Below, piece by piece: positions 1 to 11,140 of a stretch of 64,000 nt of DNA (positions are counted from its first letter, which is position 1; every line of letters begins with the position of its first letter). The stretch is from Misgurnus anguillicaudatus (Eukaryota > Chordata > Actinopteri > Cypriniformes > Cobitidae). The stretch is taken from NCBI RefSeq assembly GCF_027580225.2, contig NC_073343.2, positions 3,591,501 through 3,655,500 on the forward strand, written 5' to 3'. The notes beneath the pieces are model-generated. The model saw only the letters and a program-made list of their open reading frames with translations. It ran no database searches and was not told the DNA's origin. The translations under genes were made by a program, and so were the position numbers.

Positions 1-992
1 TCCTGAAGTCTTTCGATTAGAATTAGAAATTAGGATTTAATTTTATTTAGGTTTAAGAGATCCTGCAGGTGCCTGCTATTGCTCAAGTGAGTTTACCCTA
101 AATAATTGACACTTCCGCTTATACTTTTACACTGTTTTTAATACTATAAGTTTCCTGTATTTTCTGGTTGTATTGTAATAAAGAGACGGAGAAATAATTA
201 TATATGATCACTATACAATTGCAAAAACTATCATCTAATAGTAGCATGGAAAGACTTATGCACAGTACTGTATGTTTTTCAGTAGTTGTGTTAAAATACT
301 CTGTACAATGCAGCTTTAACTGTACGCCATGAAGATCAAGCCTGTGACTCACTTTACATTGAAATTCAGAGTAGATCGACTCTATACACACTTATGGAAA
401 TAGTTCATCGCTGGTCCCTCTGGTCACCAAGTCCATTAATCACTTAGCTAGAAAAGTGTGGCGTAAAGCGGGCAAAAACGCACAAACAGACAGTTCCTCC
501 AACATGTGCATTTACATTAGTAGGCAACGGAGAACAAATCACTAATAGCAGGATTGATTTATCAGTGTTTCACTTGGGCCACTGTGGGGTCAATATATTC
601 TACTAACTGTTGACAAAACACTCACATATCCAAGTCCATGCTCCACCTAAGCGATCAGTATTAGTGAATGCTGCATGTTTTAACAGACCTGCCTGAAGAC
701 AAGGCTACTTCTGCTTTGGACTACAGGGACCTAGATGGACTCCAGGCTGATTTGCGCTGGTGCCCAGCTGTCATACACATCACATGGTACAGTTTTAATG
801 TCACGGGGTAACAAATGAAAGAATGTGATTGATAGTGGACATATTGAAAGCACAAGGTTTCCTGCTGCACATAGTAGATCCTTTCGCTGGTACCATTTTA
901 TTTTAAATGATCATCAGCAAAGATTTGAATATAGCATGTAACCAAATTATTTTATAATAATTTAACAGCCTGTAGTCAATTATTCCTTACAT
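1..992. other. AT-rich intergenic DNA, no gene seen
   Basis: No open frame here has coding character and I recognise no repeat with defined ends. Frames are short and stop-dense on both strands. This is most likely intergenic or deep intronic DNA. Confidence 0.5.
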
Positions 993-1119
993 ATTTGGCA
1001 GAAGGTTTTATCCAAAGTGCTCTTATTATTCATTTATTGTGTATGTGTCAACCCAGAATCAAACCCATGATCTTTGTGCTGCTAACGCAATGCTCAACCA
1101 ATTGAGCTGTAAAGGAACT
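993..1119 (-). repeat. tRNA-derived SINE (cyprinid type), minus strand
   Basis: Read on the minus strand, it starts with a tRNA-like head: an A-box-like TAGCTCAATTGG region, then a B-box-like GGTTTGATTC. It ends with the 3' tail that resembles CTTTGGATAAAA followed by TCTGCCAAA. The same head and tail recur at 13612, 24230, 25308, 41013 and 61057. The head is not a functional tRNA because it lacks a foldable acceptor stem and runs into the SINE body. The family resembles HAmo-like cyprinid SINEs; that name is inference. Confidence 0.75.
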
Positions 1120-1538
1120 CCACATGTAAACATCCGCTGTTTTTTACTACAGAACTAGTAAACCTCAACGGTAGGTAGTAAACACTGATGTGGAATAGAT
1201 TTAAGCCTGCTAAACAAGGCTTGCTGCTTACCCTTGTAACACCTGGGTTTTACTGTGTGTTACATGCTAGCACTAAAGGCTTGTGCTGACACCTTAGCAG
1301 CTGCATTAGATCTCTCCACAGTACGTATACCGTTGGTAATGTGTTTCTGAGAGCAGTCCCCTGTATAGCTCCTTGACACCTTATCTCCCACCTCCTGACT
1401 CTGTCGAAGAGGTAACCACATAGCTGAGATCCTGTCATGCCCCAAAAAATGCCTAGAGAGAGTACTAATCAATTGTTAGTTAAAAGAGTGTTGTTTTTAC
1501 TAAGGACACTCCATTGCTGCCAGATGTTACCTTGATTA
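1120..1538. other. Unassigned intergenic stretch
   Basis: Two overlapping short minus-strand frames (62 and 70 codons) lie here. They have no recognisable domain and neither looks real. No repeat ends are visible. Confidence 0.4.
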
Positions 1539-1542
1539 TTAA

Positions 1543-2327
1543 AGGGACACTCCACTTTTTTTGAAAATATACTCATTTTCCAGCTCCCAGTATAGCTAAA
1601 TACTTTTTAAACATTTGATTTTTACCGTTTTGGAATCGATTCAGCCGATCTCCGGGTCTGGCGCTACCTCTTTTAGCATAGCTTAGCATAATCCATTGAA
1701 TCTGATTAGACCATTAGCTTCACGCTAAAAATAACCAAAGAGTTTCGATATTTTTCCTATTTAAAACTTGACTCTTCTGTAGTTACATTGTGTACTAAGA
1801 CTGACAGAAAATTAAAAGTTGCGATTTTCTAGGCAGATATGGCTAGGAACTATATTCTCATTCTGCCGTAATAATCAAGGATTTTTCGGCCGTACCATGG
1901 CTGCAGGAGACGCAATGATATTACACAGCAGATTCCCTTGGTATCTTTCAGTAGCAGGGGACTATTTTGGGCACTACATAATATCATTGCGCCTCCTGCA
2001 TCCATGTTACAGCAGCAAAGTCCTTGATAAATACGACCAGAATAAGAGTATAGTTCCTAGCCATATATGCCTAGAAACTCGCTACTTTTAATTTTCTGTC
2101 GGTTTTAGTACACAATGTAACTACAGAAACGTCAAGTTTTAAATAGGAAACATATTGAAAACGTTATTTTTAGTGCGATGCTAATGGTCAAATTAGATTC
2201 AATGGATTGTGCTAAGCTATGCTAAAAGTGCTAGCGCCAGAACAGGAGATCGGCTGAATGGATTCCAAAACGGTAAAAATAAAACTCTGGAAAATTAGTA
2301 TATTTTCAAAAAAAGTGGAGTGTCCCT
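1543..2327. mobile_element. TTAA-flanked 785-bp palindromic DNA element, copy 1
   Basis: The ends are AGGGACACTCC and GGAGTGTCCCT, each bordered by TTAA (1539-1542 and 2328-2331). The two halves are inverted copies of each other along almost the whole length, folding near 1930-1950. A 90-codon frame at 1819-2091 is a by-product of the palindrome. TTAA duplications with ends starting AGG fit non-autonomous Kolobok-type elements; piggyBac ends normally start CCC. A second copy lies at 13707-14379. Confidence 0.85.
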
Positions 2328-2331
2328 TTAA

Positions 2332-2689
2332 TCTTGAGCTTTGGATTGTTAATGTGAGTCATTTTCCCACGCTTATACCGTATGATGTGGGCATGCACAG
2401 TGTGCAGAATGGGTGACGTGATGGATATGCAAAACTAGGTGGGTTAGATAGTGAATAAAGGAAAACAGAGATTAAAATATTTGCGTATATGCTAAATAAA
2501 AAAAGAGAGCAGCAGAAATGACAAAGGAAAACATCTGATGAAAAAGTATAGTGACTATCAAAGCAAATTTTTTTATAAAGATGTATAATTTTATGCTTAA
2601 TACACTTTAATAATAAGAAAAAGTCAGCATACTTCAGGACATAGTGTCAGTACTCATTTAGCAAAAATTAAATTTATTCATATTTCCCT
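2332..2689. other. AT-rich stretch, nothing recognised
   Basis: No coding frame and no clear repeat ends. The sequence is A-rich with scattered homopolymer runs. Confidence 0.4.
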
Positions 2690-3345
2690 TTCTCCAGACT
2701 GTCATCTAAGCTATCATGCAGTCCAGCGAATGAAAAAAACCAAGCACTGTAGCAGATTTCCCCCCAGCTCTGTCTCACCACCACACTCCTTTCAAAACAA
2801 ACCTTATCTGTATAGATTTATAATGAAAATCCTCAGGGGGGCCAAAGGTACTTAATCTCCTCTATAATGGGGAAGCCAACAGAAAGGAGGGGTGAGGTTA
2901 TGGGTTGTGCGAGATAGCAATTGTGCTGAATTATGAAATCTTAATGAAAACATCATTATTAGTCAAATTGGCACTGGGGACAGAGATTGTTATCAGGTCA
3001 TAATTGTAATGGTTCACTAATGCCTTTTTGTCTCCGATACGTAGAGGCGGATTGTGACGGTGCGGTCATAGACGTGTTCATGCGTAAGGTGTCAGAGGGC
3101 CCAGGAGTGGAGAAAAGTAGTGTCGTTAGGGAAGCCATTAAATCCAGCTCGCTTTGGGGAGGAGGAGACCATTACAGGGTAAGAGCTTTCAATCTGTCAA
3201 TCACATGAGAGAGGATGCGGATAACGTTCGGTCCAATTGGCCTCTCAACTTCAAAAACAAAACTGCAGTTTGGCACTTGCTGTATAGTGCCCTTCACCCC
3301 ACCGTGACAGACACAGATGGACCTGTTTATTAGAAATGCGTGAGC
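2690..3345. promoter_or_regulatory. Unique block, candidate conserved noncoding element
   Basis: This block is not part of any repeat I recognise. It has balanced composition amid AT-rich DNA, with clustered TAAT cores around 2945-3020 (for example CATAATTGTAATGG). A 73-codon plus frame at 2987-3208 has no recognisable domain. Teleost gene deserts often hold enhancers of this look. Conservation cannot be tested here, so the assignment is tentative. Confidence 0.25.
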
Positions 3346-4329
3346 TGGCATTTTATCAAATATATATGAAACTTTTACTACACAAAAAAATGCAAGGTTG
3401 TTTTCAATCCATGGTCAGGTAAAATATGGCCAACCCCTAACCAGTTGTTGTGTTCACACACTGCCAGCACACATTTATGTACAAAACCAATAAAATCTTA
3501 AATTCTAAAGAGATAGATCTTCCTTTAATCTTAGTTAAAGGCAATATCTGGGTATTACATCAAGCCATCATTAAAGTGACCAAAAAAGACCACTTTCTTT
3601 TAATAGAGTAAATAATAAGTGCTAATCAATCTTCCCCTCTTCTTTCATGTGTCAACTGTGGGCAGTGTAAAGGCTAATCTATCCCTGCACATCCAGAGGG
3701 AGCTTCCAGACAGGGCAACCTGAGCATCCGTCATCCAGTAGTGACGGAGAGAATCAATACAGAGAGAAGCAGGGTCGGGCTCGACTCCCCCAGGCTGACC
3801 CAGAGAAGCCCCAGTGTCCATGCTGCAATCACGGACAGCTGCTGACTCACCGGCCTCTAACAACCATATAATAACCTTCAATTGTTAACTCAGATCAAAC
3901 TTCAACCGAACCCACCCACTGCTGCAATTACACTTCTACCGAACGTTGTCTTTCATCAAACCGCCATATTATTGTAAACCACAGGGGACTGATTTAAAAA
4001 AAAAGTGAGGTCACAGTTTGAACGGACGTCACCCTGTCACATTGATGCTATTGAAGTGCTTAATTTCCCTATTTCTAGACTTTGATTTTGCTGTCCATTG
4101 AACCTTTAATGGCAGGCATGTATTTGCTGATTTAGGGGGAGTAGAGTGTGTTTATTAACGTTGAAAAAAGCTTCTTTGGGAATGGTTACACAACACTGTT
4201 GTCAACCATAAACGATAAATTTTTTGTTTTTATGCGGTTTGCATGTTCGTTTATATGATAATGGCGTTTTGCCCTAAAAAAAGCTAATTTTTGATGGGTT
4301 TTTGAAAACGACGCCTTGTTGTGTCTGTG
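3346..4329. other. Unassigned unique DNA
   Basis: No repeat boundaries or coding exon are seen. The 78-codon minus frame at 3645-3881 has no domain and no splice context. The block around 3640-3870 is less AT-rich than its surroundings and appears single-copy within the window. Confidence 0.35.
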
Positions 4330-4360
4330 TACACTCTTAGAAAGGATGTGTTAATTTTTT

Positions 4361-5568
4361 TTATACAACAGTTCTTTCTGGTTCTCGAATCTGATTGGCT
4401 AAGAGCCATACGATATTGTGCTGATAACAGCACTGTAGCCGCTTCACCTTTAGTATTATTCCGCCACCTAGTGAATGGAGGTCCTAAGCAGGCTCATCTC
4501 TGAATGGAAAAACACAGACGCGCTGTTTGAATCACTCTCCGTGTATCTCATTAGTTTACTAGCTCATAAATCAGTCTGAATCCCCAATCTGAAGTTATTA
4601 GTGAAAGATCGGCGCTCTTGGATGTTACGTTACAGTTAATGGGAGAAATGTCTTGTCACATCGTGTGGATTATAAACACATGGAAAGAGGAATATAAACA
4701 CTCGTTTTTTTTCTGGAGCTATATTTCTTATCAGAACGCGAAAACACCGTGAAACAGCAGGTAAGCACCGCAGCTTTTAAATGTGGACATTGATCATTTA
4801 CTTTATCGTGGCCTGACTATTAAAACATGTTATGAGATATCGCCACTGGTATATTTATAAGCAGCATGCAAAAACATATCTCTGACACTTATAAAAAACA
4901 GTTTTATATAGTACTGACAAGAACAAAGTTTAATAATAATAATCGAGTGCTCGTATCACGTTAAGAATAAATGAGAAAGCAATAGTAACGTTATACAAAT
5001 AGTTTTATTAACTTTTACCTCGCGCCAAAACAATAACAACACAAAAGACACTAAATATTAATTAAAAAACAAGTACTAGTTTGATCATGACACCAAATAC
5101 TGCTGATTTGATCTCATTTTTGACGATCATAAACAAACAAGGCCAGCATGAGAGCCGGGGTATCTCTGTCAGAAATGTAGCCCAGAGAGGGCGGTGGTCA
5201 GCGGGCGAGTGAACACTGATGTCCGCTCATGCTTTGGTTCTCATTCGTACCGAATCTCACTAAGCAAACGTTCAAACAGGCGCTATCTTTACTAATCGAC
5301 TGCAGATTTAAATATAATACAGATACATTCTCGACTGAACTAATCTTAAAACTACACTTTGTGACCAAGAAACAGTAATATAAAGAAACGGCTTTTCCGT
5401 CCATTGAGTTGTTATGAGCTTCAAAGCAGCCGAAAGTTTTACCTGTCATTCTGGCCGCCCTCAAATCCGTGGCGGAAGAAGTAGTTCTCAAACAAAGAGG
5501 CTTTTAAAATAACGTTGTTGTTTTCTAGTTTTCGTTTTTCAAACGTGTGCCGTCGAACTGTTGTATAA
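4361..5568. mobile_element. Non-autonomous DNA element with TTATACAACAGTT ends
   Basis: TTATACAACAGTT at 4361-4373 is matched by its inverse AACTGTTGTATAA at 5556-5568. The interior, with CTGATTGGCTAAGAGCC near the left end, is a repeat I recall from cyprinid genomes. No transposase-like frame is present. The superfamily is undetermined because the target duplication is obscured by the surrounding T-rich DNA. Confidence 0.55.
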
Positions 5569-5570
5569 AA

Positions 5571-5719
5571 GCAATATCGCTCTCGGAGTCGTGTGATATA
5601 GCTCTATATCATCACGGCTGTGATTGCCTCCGGCACTCGGCCTGCGGCCTCGTGCCTCTGGCCTAATCACAGCCGTGATGATATAGAGCTATATCGCACT
5701 CCTACTCGAGCGATATTGC
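5571..5719. repeat. 149-bp hairpin-forming palindrome
   Basis: The arms GCAATATCGCTC...TGTGATT (5571-5625) and AATCACAG...GCGATATTGC (5665-5719) are near-perfect inverted copies. The centre is GC-rich and itself symmetric (GGCCTGCGGCC). It directly abuts the preceding element, so it may be that element's terminal hairpin rather than a separate insertion. Confidence 0.7.
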
Positions 5720-5812
5720 TTAAACACATCTTTGTGCGCTAAGCTTTTAACACATTATGTTTAATTTTAACACATTATGTGTCATTTTGTGTTGATTTTG
5801 TGTTAAAATATA

Positions 5813-7420
5813 CAGTTGTGTTCAAAATTATTCAACCCCCCAATGCTGTTAAGGGTTTTAGGGAATTTAGTGTACATTTGTAATTGTATTCAGAATGATA
5901 TCCTACAATGACTTCTTAAAGAACCATATGCAACTAAAATGACATCAATTGGTTTTGTAATATAGTAGTAAATGTTTCTTTTGTGAATTCTTCATTGACA
6001 CAATTATTCGACCCCTTAAAGAACTACCACTCTGAAGAACAGAGGTTCATTGAAGTGTTTTCAATCAGGTATTGAAAACACCTATGGATGTCAGGGAACA
6101 GCAATAAAGCCTAATAAGCACCAATTAGGCAGCTTTAAAATGACTGTGATACTCAACTCCTTCTAAACATTTACTGGTGTGGTTACAAACATGGTGAAGT
6201 CAAAAGAATGGTCCAGGAAGACAAGAGAAGAGGTGATTAATCTTCACAGGAAGGGCAATGGCTATAAAAAGATTGCAAAGATGTTAAACATACCAAGAGA
6301 CACCATAGGAAGCATCATTCGCAAATTCAAGGCAAAGGGCACTGTTGAAACGCTTCCTGGTCATGGCAGAAAAAAGATGCTAACTGCGACTGCTGTGCGC
6401 TATCTGAAGCGTAGAGTGGAAAAAAGTCCCCGTGTGACTGCTGAGGAACTGAGAAAAGATTTGTCAGATGTGGGTACTGAAGTTTCTGCTCAGACAATAC
6501 GGCGCACCCTGCGTACTGAAGGCCTCCATGCCAGAACTCCCAGGCGCACCCCCTTGCTGTCTCCAAAGAATAAGAAGAGTCGACTGCAGTATGCCAAAAG
6601 TCATGTGGACAAACCACAGAAGTTTTGGGATAGTGTTCTGTGGAAAATTAGAACTGTTTGGGCCCATGGAACAACGCTATGTTTGGAGGAGGAAAAACAA
6701 GGCCTATGAAGAAAAGAACACCTTGCCTACTGTGAAGCATGGTGGGGGGTCAATCATGCTTTGTGTCTGTTTTTCTTCTTCAGGTACAGGGAAACTTCAG
6801 CGTGTGCAAGGTACCATGAATTCTCTTCAGTACCAGGAGATATTGGATGACAATGTGTTGCAGTCCGTCACAAACCTGAGGCTTGGGAGACGTTGGACCT
6901 TTCAACAGGACAAGGATCCCAAGCATACCTCCAAATCCACTAGAGCATGGTTGCAGAAAAAAGGCTGGAACATTTTGAAGTGGCCATCGCAGTCACCAGA
7001 CTTAAATCCGATTAAGAACCTCTGGTGGGACTTAAAGAAAGCAGTTGCAGTGCGCAAGCCTAAGAATGTGACTGAACTGGAGGCTTTTGCCCATGATGAA
7101 TGGGCGAAGATACCCGTAGATCGCTGCAAGACACTTGTGTCAAGCTATGCTTCACGTTTAAAAGCTGTTTTAACTGTAAAAGGATGTTGTACTAAGGACT
7201 AAGATTGAATGTCACTTGGGGGTTGAATAAAACTGATAATGATGTGAGCACAAAAAAGACATTTGTGGTTATTTCATTATAAATGTTATGTTATATTTGT
7301 CTGACCTACACATGCCTCTTTGATGCAATTGTAAGCAGGATGACTGAATGATCAAAATCAATGTCAAACCGGCCAAAACAATCAATTTCAGTTGGGGTTG
7401 AATAATTTTGAACACAACTG
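5813..7420 (+). mobile_element. Tc1-like transposon, copy 1 (defective)
   Basis: The terminal inverted repeats CAGTTGTGTTCAAAATTATT... (5813-5839) and their inverse (7394-7420) are bordered by TA duplications at 5811-5812 and 7421-7422. Inner partial copies of the end motif lie near 5998-6017 (left) and 7216-7234 (right), an IR/DR-like arrangement. It is 1608 bp against 1619 bp for the copy at 46065-47683; the 11-bp difference equals one deletion in the transposase gene. It is inserted in an older AACACA-rich element. Confidence 0.93.
6179..7203 (+). pseudogene. Tc1/mariner DD34E transposase, frameshifted
   Basis: The frame from 6179 encodes the N-terminal paired-type helix-turn-helix region and a GHGRKK basic motif, matching the intact copy. 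It shifts near 6640, where 11 bp present in the intact gene are missing. That deletion removes the WTDE segment containing the first catalytic Asp. The C-terminal half continues in another frame to a stop at about 7201-7203. It keeps the second Asp (FQQDKDPKH), but the catalytic Glu is changed to Lys (SPDLNPIKNLW). The gene is therefore doubly inactivated. An intact source could still move this copy in trans because both ends are preserved. Confidence 0.93.
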
Positions 7421-7566
7421 TAACACAAGTTGTGTTAAAAGTAACACAAAATGTGTTGTTTCAATAATAACACAGTGATGGGTGAATTCTGGGACAACGC
7501 ATTTAGTGTGTCGTCCCACAATCAACACTAATGTGTTGTTTTTAACACATTAGTTCTAAGAGTGTA

Positions 7567-8156
7567 ATAAACAAGGTTAGCAATGCTTCTCCAACAAAGT
7601 TTACAAACTTTTGCCGCTTTATAGTCAAAAAACCTACCCAATCATCTGTCTAAACAAAACTGCTTCATGCTTTCGCGTTCTTGATTATTTGTATTTATCT
7701 TGCTGTAGAAGAATGCGTATCTATGTGTATAGCAGTGAAGTGTTTCTTTACAAGGTAACATAGCCATCTATTGGCCTGGCACATGTTTGCAGCATATTTT
7801 GTCGTCTTTGTGGATCCATTTAAACGCAAATCTTTTTGACAGCGTTGTCATGTGTATGTGAAATTTTTCCTAAAACACAAAAGAAAAGCTTTTCTATGTA
7901 AACATATCCTTTACGTTAAACAAGCTGCTCCTTATTTATACTATGGCACCTTTTTAAAAAGTTTTTAGCTTCTAACAAAATAGTTTAGCTACATTAAAGC
8001 TATTTAAGGGGACTTGTGAAATTGTTTTTTTGCATGTATCAGATACAAGTATTTAAAGTAGTGTTGTTTTAGAACAAAAACAAGCAGCTCAATTAAAAAG
8101 GCAACCCCAAAAAAATTACCCCAGAAATACAGTAGAAACCATACACATGACATCAT
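7567..8156. other. Unassigned AT-rich DNA
   Basis: No gene or clear repeat boundary is seen. The sequence is T-rich with no long frame. Confidence 0.35.
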
Positions 8157-8860
8157 TTAAAGCCCCCCTATTACGCTGCTAAAAAGAGTGTTATTTTGTG
8201 TAATGCAATGTGCTCACGTGGTTTATAATAAAAAACATTATTTTTCACATATCGTACATTATTGTTGCTCAAATGCGTTGATTTCTACAAGGCTTATCAT
8301 TCTCAAAAGTGCGGTGTGCTCAGATTGGCAAGCTATCCAGTGCATTGTCATTGGCCTCAAGCGTGTGCCAGAAATGTAATGCTCCTTCCTATATTTAGAT
8401 GATCATCTCCTAACAGGAGTAATATCGTCTTTACTACTTTATCAATACAAGCTTGAATCTGATCCAGAACATGCAAATGACCAAGCGGATCAATCAGCTT
8501 TGCCAGCGCGGCTTGAGCAGAATGTAACAGATTGGTAAGGTAAGGATACTAATACGTAAAATCATGTCTGCATTTGTGATCGTCAAAACGACAAACAACA
8601 AGGAAGTAAACTGTTGCCTACAATCCTTGCGTGTATTGTAGTCCAACAAAAGAGATGCCAATAGGAAATGATAACTCACTTCATCGTAAACTTTGGGATT
8701 TGTAACTTTGCAGATCTTTAACACGTACCAACACACATCAAAAGAAATGCAAAATCATCAAAGGAAAATGGCGGCTCTTTAATGTAATATTTATTAGACA
8801 CTTAAATTCACACTAAACAAGATTATCACTAAACCAATCAGTCATCCTCTTCTTGAGCGG
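8157..8860. repeat. Possible left part of another TTAA element
   Basis: TTTAAAGCCCCCCTATTACGC near 8157 resembles the start of a TTAA-flanked fish repeat beginning AGGnCCCCTATTA. I could not find a matching right end, so the element is truncated or the call is wrong. Short frames (63 codons plus, 80 codons minus) have no coding character. Confidence 0.25.
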
Positions 8861-9058
8861 GAGTTTTACTATTGCCTCAGTTTGCTCAACAATATTCAAC
8901 AAAGTAACACTTCAACATGTTGGACAAAGACGTGCATTACTAAAATTGGGCTTCTGTCACTACTTAAGAATATATTATGTCAGTACAATTGCTACATGTA
9001 GTTAGTTACTCCACACTGTTGATATGTTTAAATCTCCCTCTCTGTGAGAACATTCTGG

Positions 9059-9067
9059 GTATATAAG
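9059..9067 (+). promoter_or_regulatory. TATA-box-like motif in a promoter-like block
   Basis: GTATATAAG is followed within 40 bp by GC-richer sequence and a pyrimidine-rich tract (9140-9180). This is the arrangement of a TATA-driven polymerase II start. No coding exon follows that I can identify. It could be a retroelement LTR fragment, an orphan promoter or chance. Confidence 0.3.
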
Positions 9068-9229
9068 AGCGGCCTGCCGCAGTCCAAGTTACGCTTCAAT
9101 GACTCGCTCCTCCCTACTGCAGCTTTTAGCTGCTACTATAAGCTTTCTCTTTCCTTTTTCTGTCTCTCTCTCTCAGACCGTCTGCCTCCCGCAGGTGTCT
9201 GGGTGCCTTTCTGCATCTTATAACCAATG

Positions 9230-10520
9230 GATACAAAAAGTACATCATGTAAATGCTGAATAACATACAGACAAAATGATCATTTCGGATATTGCTTGCC
9301 GTGATTACAAACAGGAAGTGGATGCATATATTTCCCTTTAACAGAAGCCTTATGCGCAGTAGAATATTTTAGTAGGTCACCAAAACTGATATTTTCATGA
9401 TAATCACAGAGGAGATGTACAGATGGTTATGATGAATGCGTTGTAAGGATGACGTAATGTTATGATTATGGTATTTTGGAGTAAGTGTGCGTGATCTTGT
9501 GTGTGTGTGTGTGTGACATGACTAGCTAGGACAGGAGTGGGAGTGAGATCAACAGGGAGTTCTGGACTCAGACCAGGTGTGAGAAGACAGGAATTCCAGA
9601 TCGGACCATCTGTTGGTCTTTTTCAAAGCTAGCAAACATGACAATCGCATAATTCATAACAGCGCGTTAAGGTTATTGTATCTGATACAATATAAATTTG
9701 TAAATATTAATTCAATGAAGGTTGCATATAATGCATCACACAGGCATATGCAATGCGTATGCATTCATAATTTACTCTATAATCTATTTCATGTTCCTGA
9801 ATAATTAAAAACACAGTTATGTAATACAACTTCTTCTAAAAACCATAATATCTACCAGCAAAGCTTTTTCATATAGAACTGAAGAATGGAAAATAAAAGA
9901 TAAAAGCATACAATCTATTCCTATGTGCATCAGCCCAGAAGTCAGAGTTGTGAATATTATCTCCTTTCCTGCCTCATGTTTTACTACAACAGACATAAAA
10001 CTGCATACTACAAACAGATCAGCATTGCTGTGCTCTCGTTTCCACTGAATGTTATTTTGCTTTTGAAAAGCTTTAGGATACTGTTTAAGCCTTTGCTTTC
10101 ACAATCCAGGGAAGGCAATTTCATACCCAGCTAATTTAAAATTGCCAGCGCTTTTTGATCTCTGCCATTAAACGCATTTCATTAATTTTTCCTCATATTT
10201 TCAATTACAGGTATGACACTGTGGGATTGAGGGACCATCAAAGGAGAAGAAAACAAAACTATTAAAGCACTGCAAGTTCAACAGTAGAAAAGCTATTTTT
10301 AAAGTAATAATTTAATCACTGCTTATAATAACATCAGCAAATGTTATGCTATCTAATCAGAGAAATAACCACAGGTGATGTGAAAAAATAAATACATTTC
10401 CTTTTGTAATACAGAATGCATTTAATTTAATTTTAGCACTATATTATTTTGATTCTATTATACATTTTTGACGTAAATGAAGTACAATAATATCACAACA
10501 AATACATGATCCTTTATATA
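9230..10520. other. Intergenic DNA with a short GT repeat
   Basis: A (GT)n tract of about 17 bp lies at 9498-9514. The rest is AT-rich with no supported gene; the frames of 63 and 69 codons at 9613 and 9925 are unremarkable. Confidence 0.4.
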
Positions 10521-10523
10521 CTG

Positions 10524-10603
10524 TGTTCCTGTAGCTCACAAAAGACACAAAAAGGTCATGGGTTCGATCTTCAGGGAACATGGTTAAAAAAATGCATACA
10601 TTG
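10524..10603 (+). repeat. SINE fragment, tRNA-like head only
   Basis: GTTCCTGTAGCTCA followed by GGTCATGGGTTCGATC (B box) and AGGGAACA matches the head of the SINE at 25308. The 3' tail is missing and the A-box half is altered. Confidence 0.6.
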
Positions 10604-10623
10604 TCAGAAAAACAAAAAAAATT

Positions 10624-10745
10624 TTCCAAGCCTTTATTGGGACAGTACCCTTTAAAAAGGCTCTAATATGTACTATTTAGGCACAGATGTATACATTTGG
10701 TACTAATATGTACATTGGAGGTACTAATTAAAAATAAAAGAGGTA
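10624..10745. repeat. Fragment of GGTACT/GTACC-rich short element
   Basis: GGGACAGTACCCTTTAAAAAGG followed by repeated TACTAATATGTAC units matches the family whose complete copies are at 45669-45881 and 61354-61775. Right-half-like sequence (GTAATGCCCCAGTGATGG...CTGACAGTGTA) lies at 11915-11994. The two pieces may be one copy separated by later insertions. Confidence 0.5.
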
Positions 10746-10831
10746 CTAATAAAAAAACTAAAAAATCTTTTTTTAAAACTTTCAATGAACATAGAAAAAA
10801 ATTACATTTGCACCATTTTTATGAAAGTTAA

Positions 10832-11136
10832 AGGGATACTTCACCGATTTAGCATTCAGCTTTGTATCTGTAGAAACCCGGCAGTATTACTGAATGACCA
10901 TGTTTCCCTCCATCATTTCCCCCTGAGAGGAGAGATATCTGCATTTTGGTTCTGCAAAAAAGTCCTCCGATGATGCAAAAATCGTCATATTACATCATCG
11001 GAGGACTTTTTTGCAGAACCAAAATGCAGATATCTCTCCTCTCAGGGGGAAATGAGGGAGGGAAACATGGTCATTCAGTAATACTGCCGGGTTTCTACAG
11101 ATACAAAGCTGAATGCTAAATCGGTGAAGTATCCCT
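10832..11136. mobile_element. TTAA-flanked 305-bp near-perfect palindromic element
   Basis: It is bordered by TTAA (10828-10831 and 11137-11140) with ends AGGGATACTTCACC and GGTGAAGTATCCCT. The arms are about 143 bp each. I find a single mismatch between them (CCATCATTTCC against CCCTCATTTCC once inverted), around a loop of roughly 19 bp near 10975-10993. No coding content. Such identity implies a recent insertion or arm-to-arm conversion. Confidence 0.93.
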
Positions 11137-11140
11137 TTAA

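Larger units (their letters stand above)
4330..7566. mobile_element. Nested composite DNA element with outer terminal repeats TACACTCTTAGAA
   Basis: The left end TACACTCTTAGAA...TGTGTTAA (4330-4355) is the inverted complement of the right end TTAACACATTAGTTCTAAGAGTGTA (7541-7566). Between them sit a 1.2-kb element (4361-5568), a palindrome (5571-5719), a remnant rich in AACACA motifs and a Tc1 copy (5813-7420). The outer element was therefore the oldest. Its own body survives as the AACACATTATGT-like stretches flanking the Tc1 insertion. Confidence 0.6.

Noticed and set aside
1819..2091. 90-codon frame in the first TTAA palindrome
   Set aside because: By-product of the palindrome; the related copy at 13707 does not keep it.
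9059..9230. Solo LTR of a retrotransposon
   Set aside because: A TATA box and leader are visible, but I could not find TG/CA ends, a target duplication, a polyadenylation signal or a second copy.
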